In this document: piece after piece, positions 11,417 through 21,547 of the stretch | How the letters are laid out: each line of letters starts with the position of its first letter | Position numbering within the stretch: the stretch's first letter is position 1 | Assembly (NCBI GenBank): GCA_038087015.1 | Contig: JASBNA010000077.1 | Location: forward strand, 124,001-188,000 | Source: Cerrena zonata | Lineage: Eukaryota > Basidiomycota > Agaricomycetes > Polyporales > Cerrenaceae | Reading direction: 5' to 3' | DNA: 64,000 bases | Translations under genes and position numbers: made by a program | The notes under the pieces: generated by a model | Database searches by the model: none | What the model was told of the DNA's origin: nothing | What the model saw: only the letters and a program-made list of their open reading frames with translations

Positions 11417-11485
11417 CTGACCGCTTATCGCCGGTCAGAGTCTCGATTGAACTATACATTCTGTCAGCCACGCGCCTAACGTGGC
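11417..11485 (+). other. Two hairpins in the 139-bp gap between pol and the downstream ORF
   Basis: CTGACCG (11417-11423) can pair with CGGTCAG (11432-11438), and GCCACG (11467-11472) with CGTGGC (11480-11485). Both are perfect stems with 7-8 nt loops, immediately upstream of the ATG at 11514. The gap shows no resemblance to the 3' LTR. A role in expression of the downstream ORF is only a guess. Confidence 0.35.
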
Positions 11486-11724
11486 ATCTCCTTTTTCGCT
11501 TCCCACCAACAGCATGAGCGACAACTTCTCCAAGAAGCGGGGTCGCTCCTTCTCAAGAGAGCGAGGACCTCCACATGCTGGACCCTCTTGGGTCCCTACT
11601 GGTGGGAGTCAATCCTACCAGTTCGTGGACAGGGGTCGTGATGAGCGGCCCCCTAATCCATATCCTTGTGACGTGCGACCCCAGCATGATGCTCGGTGGT
11701 CCTATAGATACCCTTTTGGCTTTC

Positions 11725-12439
11725 CACTGGATCGTAGCCCAAATTTTAGGCTTTATAAAAGTAAGGTCAAATTTTATAAAAAGTCTCTTACAAAACATGA
11801 TTTTAAACACCTAAAAATTGTCAAAAAATGCAGAATTTTAGCAAAATTTAATGAATCATAAAATCCTTGGCTAATTCAGACTTTTGTATCTAATTTTTAG
11901 ACTTTAGAAATATTGAATTTTTGCTTATTTTTTATTGGAGAAAAGTTTACTATGCAAAATTCAAAATTTTGATACACTTTTATTTCCCTAGAAATCATAA
12001 TATAATTGTATATATCAAAATAAAGTGTTATAAATAGAGAGCCTAGAGAGAAGATATAGACTACTATTGTTGGTAAATCATAGTCTCTATCAATTATACT
12101 ATCTGATAGAGATATTTAAGTATGCAATATCACTGACCTTTCCAAATTAGCAGTTTAAATTTTATATTACTTTTAGAGAAACAAAAGTGTGTCAAAATTT
12201 TGAATTTTGCATAGTAAACTTTTCTCTAATAAAAAATAAGCAAAAATTCAATATTTCTAAAGTCTAAAAATTAGATACAAAAGTCTGAATTAGCCAAGGA
12301 TTTTATGATTCATTAAATTTTGCTAAAATTCTGCATTTTTTGACAATTTTTAGGTGTTTAAAATCATGTTTTGTAAGAGACTTTTTATAAAATTTGACCT
12401 TACTTTTATAAAGCCTAAAATTTGGGCTACGATCCAGTG
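11725..12439 (+). mobile_element. Foldback non-autonomous element, copy 4, type A ends
   Basis: 715 bp from CACTGGATCGTAGCCC to GGGCTACGATCCAGTG, target duplication TTC at 11722-11724 and 12440-12442. Arms are about 290 bp each with an AT-rich centre. Its right half is the closest match to the truncated copy at 6046-6441. It interrupts the ORF downstream of pol. Confidence 0.92.
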
Positions 12440-13064
12440 TTCACCACAACCGTGGGTGTACCTGCTGTGACGAACATGAGCGGCATGTAGACCAGGCTGC
12501 TCGTACCAACCCTGACCTCACGCTACTGGTCACCAACGCTCTTGCCCTTGACCCCGACCGCTTGCAATCGAGGCTAGATGACGCAGAAGATGCTCTGTAC
12601 CAGTCCCTTCGGGAACTGAGTGACGAACAGTGTCGGGTCGAAAACCTAGATAGGCAGCTCGACCGAGAGCGAAGGCGACCAGCAACGCCTCCTCCTTTCA
12701 TCCCGGCATTAGTTCCTCCTCCAATCCCTCCTCCACGCAGATCTGAGCCTCGCGCAGAGACTCGGACTGACCCATTCCCGGGTCAGCAGCTGCTGGATAG
12801 TGCGTTGCTGGAGCTTTGAAGTGCCCGCAACACTATCGAGGAACTCGAGAATTGGGTAGAGGAATTGGGAGGCCAATTTTTCAATTACCAATTACACACC
12901 GGTGAACTCGTCAGCCATCTACTGCGAAATGGCTACAACGTCACCACACTATCAGACGGTCACCCAGTGCTGCCGACTGCTCGACCATTCTTCTCGGTCG
13001 AACGGACGGTACAAAATGTGCCAGGTCGCCTCACTGTCCCGTCCACCGACCCCGATGTGGTAAT

Positions 13065-13778
13065 CACTGGACCGTAGCCCGAATTTTGGGCTCCATAAAA
13101 GTAAAGTAAAATTTTATAAAAAGTCTCTTATAAAACATACTTTTTAGACCCAAAAAATGATGTAAAAATTGTAAATTGCAGTAGAAATTGATGAATCACA
13201 AAAACCTATGCAAATTCAGACTTTTGTATCTACTTTTCAGAGTTCAAAAAAGCTCAATTTTTATACATTTTTGCTAGGGCAAAATTCAGCATGCAAAATT
13301 CAACATTTTGATATACTTTTATTTTGTCAAAAATTATAATATAATTGTATATATTAAAATAAAGTTTTATGAATAGACAGCCTAAAGAAAAGATATAGAC
13401 TACTATTCTTAATACATCATAGTCCCTGTCAATAAGAGTATTTGATGGAGGTATTTTGGTATACAATACTATGCATCTTGTCAATTTAGCAGTTTAAATT
13501 TTATATCAGTTTTGGAAAAATAAATATATGTCAAAACTTTGAATTTTGTATTCCAAATTTTGCTCTAACAAAAAATGTATCAAAATTGAGCCTTTTTAAA
13601 CTGTAAAAACTGAATACAAAAGTCAGAATTTGTATAGGTTTTTGTGATTTATCAAATTCTGCTGCAATTTAGAATTTTTACATCATTTTTTGGGTCTAAA
13701 AAGTATGTTTTATAAGAGACTTTTTATAAAATTTTACTTTACTTTTATGGAGCCCAAAATTCGGGCTACGGTCCAGTG
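13065..13778 (+). mobile_element. Foldback non-autonomous element, copy 5, type B ends
   Basis: 714 bp, target duplication AAT at 13062-13064 and 13779-13781. Both termini carry the same private change (CCCGAATTTTGGGC at the left, mirrored by GCCCAAAATTCGGGC at the right), so the two arms have been kept matched. It lies in the ORF downstream of pol, and removal restores the frame. Confidence 0.92.
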
Positions 13779-13887
13779 AATGGGTGATGGCACTGCCCAA
13801 GCCACACCTGCACACGACACGCATGCATTCAGAGCCAACGAATCCTTCAGTTTACGACGCCTCTTGCGAGACATATACGATGGCCTC

Positions 13888-13950
13888 GACGACGAATCTG
13901 ATGACTTCGACGACGAATCTGATGACTTCGACGACGAATCTGATGACTTC
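13888..13950 (+). repeat. Three tandem copies of a 21-bp coding unit
   Basis: The unit GACGACGAATCTGATGACTT plus C is repeated three times without mismatch (13888-13908, 13909-13929, 13930-13950). It encodes the acidic heptad DDESDDF in the ORF downstream of pol. Perfect identity points to recent slippage or unequal exchange. Confidence 0.9.
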
Positions 13951-15629
13951 GGTTCTGACCACTCCGAGGAGTCCGACAATTCTGGATCTCACGCCGGCTG
14001 TGACATCCAGAAGGCCAAGCCCAGCAAGAAAGGCAAAGGCAAGGCTCCCGCCAAACCTGCTCCTGCACTTCCCAAAAGTGAGGAAAGGTACGACGCTACT
14101 GGGATGGCGATACCCCCTCGACCCATCTTGCTTCATAAGACCTCTTGGAGGTCTTCAGTGCTGAACCGGCCGACGGGCCCCCATGTCACACCATCCATTA
14201 CACCGCGATGGGGAGACGAGGAAGCCCTCGCGCATGGCCATGATATCGGACCTGTTTCTGAGTGGGGAACAAGTTCGTCTACGGCTTCCACTCAGATCGT
14301 GGCAGGTATCGGCGGGAGTGGTGCCCGACGAAACAATTTCGAAGGAGGGGGAGGGAACCACGCAGCATCGTCAATGACGCTCAACCCTCCTCACCCAACG
14401 ACAAATGAGCACCTTAGACCCACCACAACGCCGCGACCTAGTGAAGATGACCATGGCCCATTCAGGAACATCCCCTGGACGGCACGAAGACTTCCCCCAC
14501 CAACATTCCCCCCTGGAATATCGGCGGAAGAAAAGCAACAACTGATTAGAATCAGCGGCGCCAATGCACAACGACCACCACTAGTTGGTGGTCAGCTACC
14601 TCCCCGGTTTGTAGAAGCCAATGTCACCACCGTGGAGACTCTACGCAATCTGATTGGTTGTGTTGAGTCAGAGGAAAACCCTGGTGCTTGGGACGCTCTA
14701 GAGATCCTAGGGGATCTCAAGAACGCTGCCAGTCGAGCCCCTCGACCCCGACACAAATTGGAAAGGGCCATACTCCAACTGTTCGCTAAGCGACCCACCT
14801 GGGCTGGTCCCGGTGCGAAAGCTAAGAAGATTAAGAAAGTCGACTCGACACCACTTGGTGCTGGGGAACACGCGACCTCTAGTCGAGGTATCACTGGGGC
14901 CACCAATACTTTCATTGACACCAACGTCGCCTCGAGCAGCACCCTTCCCGCTCCAATGGTTGAGGACGTTCCGATGTCGCTACCGTCTGTTGAAGGCGAG
15001 TTACATCACGGACCGACGCCGGCGGAGATGGACTCAGGAGTAGGAGGGGCAGATGACAACGCTACCGAGCTCCAACGAGGACCACTAGGGGACTCTGCAC
15101 CTGGAAACTCAGGCAATCCACACGACGTTACCGCGATGATCTTGGCTGGTTTCAACATCTCAGACAATGAGTTAGCCCGGCAATTCTTGACCTTCTTGAA
15201 CACCTCTGCCTCTCCACTCAACCAGGCTGACAAAGGCGTCTGGAATGACTTCGTCACCGAGCGTCCTGGGGTACACCTGTTTGGTATACCCCTGGACAAC
15301 TCTTCAGAAGAGAATCGTCAACTCCGACATGGCTTGTTAGCTGTGTTACGTCGATTACCGACACCGTGCCTGGTGTCAGACGTATTCACAGTACTACACA
15401 CCCTTCGTCAACATTGGGATGGGCGCCGTAACTTCATTCCGGCGGGCGTGGATTCTCCTTTAGTCCGGCTCACACGTGATGAGATCACCAATGGAATCGC
15501 GGTGATTCACCATTTCTCTAATCGAGGATTTCACACTCAGGAGGTTGTGGACATTGCTGCGCTACTCAATTATATCCTGGAACACCGACTGTAATCATAT
15601 TTGGAACTTGGAAGGATGGAACTTGGTTT

Positions 15630-15641
15630 AGAGGGGGAGGG
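15630..15641 (+). other. Polypurine tract
   Basis: AGAGGGGGAGGG lies directly before the TG that opens the LTR. This is the normal plus-strand primer site of LTR retrotransposons. Confidence 0.75.
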
Positions 15642-15802
15642 TGCAAGGGGCCGGAAGCCCTTGCCTTATTTGGTGATGGACTTTATTGAACTGTATAGTT
15701 TATGTTTGACGCTCGGTGGCTTACCTTATAAGGTAAGCCACCGCACTTACGAACGATAGCTTTCTTACACTGTATCACTTTATCTATACACCATTCTTGA
15801 CA
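15642..15802 (+). repeat. 3' LTR of the chromovirus
   Basis: The 161-bp segment opens with TGCAAGGGGCC after the polypurine tract and closes with TTCTTGACA, giving TG...CA borders. It contains a TATAAGG box inside a perfect 30-bp palindrome at 15714-15743. There is no 5' LTR in the window to compare it with, so its outer end is inferred from the terminal dinucleotide and from the start of the WD40 reading frame. Confidence 0.65.
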
Positions 15803-17541
15803 TAGTGTCTAGGTGTGAACCGTGTCATAAGGAAGCGATCTCTTACACCTGGTTGCCAGATGGGAGTTACTTGGCTTCATGTCGATACGGCGACGCTGCC
15901 GTATGGAGAATAAACAAGACAACTCCAACTATGACTTTGGTGGGGAGATTTGATGGAGGTCTCGACTTATGTTTCATGCCAACGGCTCAATCACGTCTAC
16001 TACTCGTCTCCCATGCAGGAGTCTCATTGTACGATTTCAGGTCTAGTGAACAGGTCTTTGGCCCATACATCGCCAATCTTGGTCCATCAGCCTCCAGGTT
16101 CTGGGAAGCTACATTCTCTCCAGATGGATCGTTGATAGCCGCTTCGTCGAAATATACGATCCAAATCTTCGAGACCGAGTCAGGAAAACCATACCAAGAT
16201 CCTATAATGGCACCTGACGAATTTCATCAAGTTACTTTCCTTCCAGATGGAAAGCACATTGCGGCAATTTGTGGTAGCAGTGTCTACACGTGGGAGTTAT
16301 GTCATGGCTCTCAGGTCTCAGATCAGGAGCGATTTGATCGAGCGAACACGCGCGGCCATTTCGGAGACATCACTTCGATTTCCTTTTCACCAGACGGGAC
16401 CAAGTTCCTATCCTCATCAGAGGACGGTACTGTTCACGTCCGCAGTTCTACTGATTGTATTATCCTGCGAGAATATTGGCCAATGGAGTACCAACACGCC
16501 GTCACGTGTGTAGCATTTAGTGCCGACAACAAGAGTATTTATTTGTCCCTAGATGATGGAACAATTCAAACATCAATGGGGAAGGTGCTCTACAGGCCCA
16601 AGGATTCTGGGGAGATATGGCAGATCTCAAAATTCTATGTACATGCGTCTCTGCTATCCTCCGAAGAACACATCATATTCTCCCCCTTCAAGCTGTCGAA
16701 GGAAGCGTTCGTCATCCGCAGCAGTGGGAACCCTGATCAGGACCCACACAAGATCTGTCTTGATGGGGATGACTTCGTAGTTTCCAACAATGGCCTCCTT
16801 GCTTCCTTTTCAGACGGGTTGGGCAAAGTCACATTCGTAAATCTCGAAGGAGATCATCACCCTCGTTCACTTCTCGCTACGAAATACAACGATTTGCAGT
16901 ATCTTTTCTTCTCTCAAATGGGAGAAGTGCTGGTGTCTCTTGGTAAATATCCTACTTCGTTTCCCCCCCTCTATGGCATTCATGTCTGGGACATCAGGAC
17001 CGCAAGGTGTCTTCGAATTCTCGATCTCGTTAGGGTGTCTGGTAGCATACATTATGCAGCTCTTGATGCCAACTTGCTGGCTCTCAGGCTTGAATCTTGC
17101 ATTATGCTCTATGACATCGAAAATGGAGCACTCGTACATACCTTCAACTTATGGGCCCCCTTGAACTCTACCGCATACATTGATATCCGTGGCTCAAAAT
17201 TGGTATCAGCATCAATGAACCATATCATCATGTGGGATCTTTCTGCGCTCCATATTGTTGGGACAATTCCACATACGGATGCTGCCAATATGCCGTTATC
17301 CATACATTCCTCCATCGCCCCACAGTGGAGTATACAACATGAAAATCATCGACCAACTGGATGGATTCTAGGTTCTAACGGAGAACGATTATTGTGGATT
17401 CCCGATGAGTTACGACGTTATCTGGATCCACCAGGCAGTACACATGTCATCGCGCACAGACAGATAAAGCTGCCAGATTTCATTCCTGACCTGGACTGGT
17501 TGAAGAACTACGAGGGAGTGGGGAGATTTGGCATGGAGTAG
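15803..17541 (+). pseudogene. WD40-repeat protein, 5' end missing
   Basis: An open frame of about 578 codons runs from the LTR border to TAG at 17539-17541 with no ATG at its start; the first in-frame ATG is about 15930. WD-like repeats are visible throughout: ISYTWLPDGSYLASC..., ATFSPDGSLIAAS, VTFLPDGKHIAAI, ISFSPDGTKFLSSSEDGTV, VAFSADNKSIYLSLDDGT, then degenerate blades up to WILGSNGERLLWIPDELR. In Agaricomycetes such repeats often form the C-terminal half of NACHT-type STAND proteins, and the lost 5' exons may have encoded that part (inference). The LTR directly in front suggests insertion into the gene followed by loss of the other side. It could still be expressed from the LTR. Confidence 0.72.
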
Positions 17542-20500
17542 TTTGATGTTGGAAGTGTTGTTTGCTATGATCGTACGCGGTGAGTTCGGGTGATAAAGTC
17601 TCAGATTCTCGGGTCGGCGGACGGCTTGGAGACAGGATACTAGACAGGGTTACCTCTACGAACAATCTATTCACTAATTCTATTTCCAATGTATAGTAGT
17701 ACAGGTCTCCGTTTTCATATTTGATTGATCTAACAATGTACTGGGTATAGTGATGGAAGGCGTTGGAGATCGCATTTGTACAAAGCTGTTTGAGCATGAC
17801 ATGTTTTATGGGGAGATAGGGCTTTAGTGGATTCTAAGGCTCAATATCTCAAATAAAGGAGTTTGTAGGATCAAAAGTGATCTTCAATCTCTCCCCATCG
17901 AACGATGTTAGCTACATGACTTTTTGTGATGTAGATGTCAGTTCAGAGGACGATATGTTTACGATATGGAGTTCACGTCAAACACTACGGCCTCTATGAA
18001 CCATAGAGTCGCGGAGCCGTCGACGTGAAAAATGACGATATAGGATGGGATAAGGATATCGGATTTGCCTTTTTGTGGGCACTGCGTCTAGAATGCTGCG
18101 TATATGAAACATGATCTCTGTCTTCTGAGAGTGGTGTCGAGGTTTGGACGAGGGAATGGAGAGCGGAGGGCATGGGCCCACTGAACTTTGCTGCTTCGAG
18201 GGATAGAAAATTCATTCGTGACTCTTCAGTAGTCTTGACACATAGAATATTTTACTGTCTGTTGACCGCTGAAATAAACATAGAGCGCTGGGGAAGCGAG
18301 ATGACGAATATAATGGTACCCAAGGTACCAAGAAGAAGAGATCCCCCCTTGATCACAAATTCATCAGAGTTGGGATGAAAAGTAAAAGTATACGGTTCAA
18401 ATTATCTATTGAAATAATGGGAGAAACAAATAGACACATGATGGTCGATGACTCATTAAGCTTAAATCGACACTGTCTCAGCACAATAATATAATACGGG
18501 ACGCACATCGGATAGTTGGAGAACGAATTACTCCTAGTAAGAAACTCGACACCAAAGGATGCATAATTCGCTGCGCTTGTCTAGAATATATGATTTGATA
18601 GAGAATTCAGTAAGCGGGGTATGGGAGGAAGGAGATGGATGAGCGGTGAACATAAGATCTATAGATCGTGTATCATGACACTGGTTTTCACAGGTTGGAG
18701 GATATCGACGACTTCAGTGAAGATAGAGGCTACTATACATCTACTTCATGATGAGGTACCCATTTCCGTTGAGAAGCATCACATATATAAGAGGATGACT
18801 GGGTTTCATAAAACATACCTGCGGCGGTTCAATATGAGAAGAGCCTAAAGACTCGGAGGTAAAATCTCCCTCTCATGTACTATGTCACATCGTCCACGAG
18901 CTTTGGATACGGACCAAAATCTCTGGTAAGCCGAGATACTTGATAGGAGGTCGTTCACACTGACAGCATATTAGCGGTGGCACTTAGTTGCAAGTGGTGA
19001 CACCGTTAAATATATTGATTTGAGAGGGAAGCTGGAGTGAAGTGAAGTTTTCTGTTGGTGTTGATATGCAAGCGATATACCTAGAGACGGCAGTCAGTCT
19101 GTGACTACTATGTAGAGATTAGCACCGTATTGGACTCCTCGGAATGAGATACCTAAGCGGATAGAGGTAAGCACGGGTATGGCCGGTCGGAGTCTGAAGC
19201 CACATCGCTCTGTGTCTCAGCTTGTATCTCCTCCTGACTTCAACGTTCAACTGTTACCAAAAAGCTGGTGTCAATGAAACCCTCTCCTTAGAATTGACTT
19301 GATCCTGTCATAGTCTTCAGCTACGGTGGCCGCCTGTACTTTAATGACATTCATTCCTTCCTCTGATCAGCTTGGCTCCGATCTCTTTCGGATTTGTCAT
19401 GGAACGGTCTCCGGTTCTTCAGTAACTATTGAACATCTAAATACTAGTGCCTAATGGATCTTGGTGCCACTCTGAACGTCTCTGAAACACCTCTCTTGCA
19501 TCCTTAGTCTGAACGTACTTTTAAAACATGAAGAACCCGTTCGAGCAACGCCAGTGCATCCTTTTTCCCTGTTGTCACCATTGAGCTCGTTCGAGTATGT
19601 CCATCTCTTCATAATACTCCCTCACTATGTGGGGATACTGTCATCACCTCACTCTCTTCAACTGGACATCTCTCGCCTCAGGCGGCGACCATAGAAAGTC
19701 TCTCGTCGACAGCATGATATTACGGGAGCGGCTCCCAAAGAGAGGCTCACGGAATTGGAACACAAGTTCGAGTTTCAGGAACGCACACCTGAGGTATGTA
19801 CATCTATCCCCCCCGCCTGCTGTCTCGTTGATATTTAAGTAATAGTTCCCTCTATTATCTCTTTCGAGATTTTGCGTGCCAAAAAGGATAAACGACTAAG
19901 CTGCCTACCCTAGCTATGATCTTCAGTCTTGCGCAGATCACTTGTAGGGACAACAAGTCAACTGTCTAGTCTGTAGATGTATGTTAATGCTCATCAGGAG
20001 AAATCGGAGCATAAAAGCAGTTGTACGGGGTCAACCGTTGGACCTCACGACATCCAGATTTTCGTGCATAGAGCCAAGGTGTGGATATATGCTGCTAATC
20101 CGTTTTGGTCAAGTCGGTTAAATGGTGATCGCTCTTCATGTGGTCTTCGCCGGGAGATCGAGCAAGCCGACTATTCATCTAAAAAGCGGTCAGTTGACGC
20201 CTTTTCCCGCTAACCTCGAATAATTGAATACAAACTTGGTGGAAGCTCTCAGCTACGATGCTCGCCTACGATTATAGACTAATCAAGCTGTTTGGCTCGT
20301 ATAGGAGTGAAGGAAATCTGCCAGGGTATTCCACTGCCAAAAACACACCATGCGATCTTGTGAGTACCTTGGCTCCGTAGATACCGACTATCAGCTCATA
20401 GAGTTTCTTCAATCATATAAGCAATACTCATCCTACCTATAGCTGGCTCTCTCCTGTTCTACCTATGATTAAACGTATCGGATTCAATGTCACCATTTCG

Positions 20501-21547
20501 TCATAACCCCTTGTCCGCATACAACTCCAACTCAAACAAAATACTTCTGATGTACCTTGAACCAGCGATCGTTGAGTTGCATGCGTTGCCTTGAACCCCC
20601 TCTTCGTTTGCCTCCCGGCCTCTTCCTTCCTATGTCTCCCTTACTACTTTTCTTTCTCTCACTCACATAGTATACCCTGTTGCGTCCTCTTGTAACGAAC
20701 CTTCCCAGCGTTCCTGAGCTCATTTAGTCTTCTCTTTGAATAGGCACTCTGCATGCGTCGGTTTATGTTGATACACTTATAACGACAATAGGGATGTCGA
20801 CACGGGAATGCACCTACCTCCGACAATAGCAAAGGCTGAATATACCCGTGAAACTGTTGGGGATCATGTGGTTTTGCTCTCCATGAAACTATATAGTAGA
20901 ATTGAGATCCGATTTGGTCACGACAACGTCGTTTTGTCTGTAATGATCACGCAGACGTTCCGTCGCATGGCAGCCGCGTCAAGTCGAACGACAGCTCCAT
21001 AAGGAAGAGCAGGGGAGAGCTCGCCGGTAAACTGTGTACGTCACTTCACGGTCAATGAGAAATGGATGTTGAGAGGGAATGATGGAAGTTGGAAACGGGA
21101 GAACCATCATGCCTCTATATTTGTCGGCCGAGGACATCATATGAACTGGGACCGGTGCGGAAGCTTTGGAAATGCAGGTCACAAGGCCACTCACGATGCA
21201 ACAATCAAATGTTCAGACGATTGTGTGAACTTTGACGACCAAAAAAAATGCGGATGGTATTTTAGACTGATAGTACAACCTGCGGTGGGGTAAGACTAGT
21301 ACATGAGGAGCGTATATACTCGTTATAACGTTAGAGTGCAAGAAAGTGCCAAGGTTCAAAGAGTGGGAAGCGTACGCTTGGCAAGCGAGGGGGTCGTATG
21401 TACGAGTGGAGATCAAGCGTACGGCAGCGTGGAAGGGAAAAGAGAGAGATGACGTCCGGAACCAACCAACATACACAAGATCATGAAAAAGGAAACGCAA
21501 CGATAAAATGGATGACCAGAGAGTAGCGTAGATAGGGGACGATAAGA
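17542..21547. other. Gene-poor intergenic region
   Basis: About 4 kb between the WD40 gene and the sugar transporter. I see only short ORFs without family resemblance, no splice-joined frame worth calling, and no TIR or LTR structure. The single recognisable feature is the dispersed repeat at 20838-21035. Confidence 0.6.
20838..21035 (+). repeat. Dispersed repeat, copy A
   Basis: The block starting ATATACCCGTGAAACT and containing GATCATGTGGTTTTGC and GTCGCATGGCAGCCG has an inverted relative at 33805-33990, diverged but colinear over about 180 bp. No TIR, polyA or Pol III box is evident. In one frame both copies keep the peptide YTRET..DHVVL, so a decayed coding segment is possible. Confidence 0.55.

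Larger units (their letters stand above)
11514..15594 (+). pseudogene. Extra ORF downstream of Gypsy pol, no known domain
   Basis: Three coding pieces (11514-11724, 12443-13064, 13782-15594) are interrupted by two foldback elements and join in frame, giving about 880 codons with one TGA at 12817-12819 (GAG CTT TGA AGT). The N-terminus is Arg/Ser/Pro-rich. A Cys/His patch (GCTCCDEHERH) and a predicted coiled-coil (RLDDAEDALYQSLRELSDEQ and onward) follow. Then come a proline-rich stretch, an acidic repeat (DDESDDFDDESDDF), a long disordered middle and an ordered C-terminal segment of about 140 residues ending at the TAA. No protease, zinc knuckle, signal peptide or membrane segment is visible. 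The position, between pol and the polypurine tract, is where env-like or accessory ORFs lie in some Gypsy elements. A displaced Gag is another possibility. The first ATG in the open frame is at 11514; the frame is open from about 11454. Confidence 0.7.
6442..15802 (+). mobile_element. 5'-truncated Ty3/Gypsy chromovirus remnant with nested foldback insertions
   Basis: In order, with insertions ignored: C-terminal reverse transcriptase, RNase H, integrase zinc finger, integrase core, GPY/F region, chromodomain, a 139-bp gap, a long ORF without known domains, polypurine tract and 3' LTR. The 5' LTR, gag, protease and N-terminal RT are not in the window; the left edge is the foldback/Plavaka sequence. 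Five foldback elements interrupt it, and subtracting each together with one 3-bp duplication restores the reading frame at every junction. Coding remnants have about 50% GC, the inserts are very AT-rich. Internal stops are TGA only. The element cannot move by itself. Confidence 0.9.

Noticed and set aside
11343..11513. A second LTR between pol and the extra ORF
   Set aside because: Only about 170 bp, with no TG...CA borders and no similarity to the 3' LTR at 15642-15802.
6720..13778. Foldback insertions acting as introns (introner-like)
   Set aside because: The ends CACTGG...CCAGTG do not place GT and AG so that splicing restores the frame, and the interrupted ORFs have other disabling stops.
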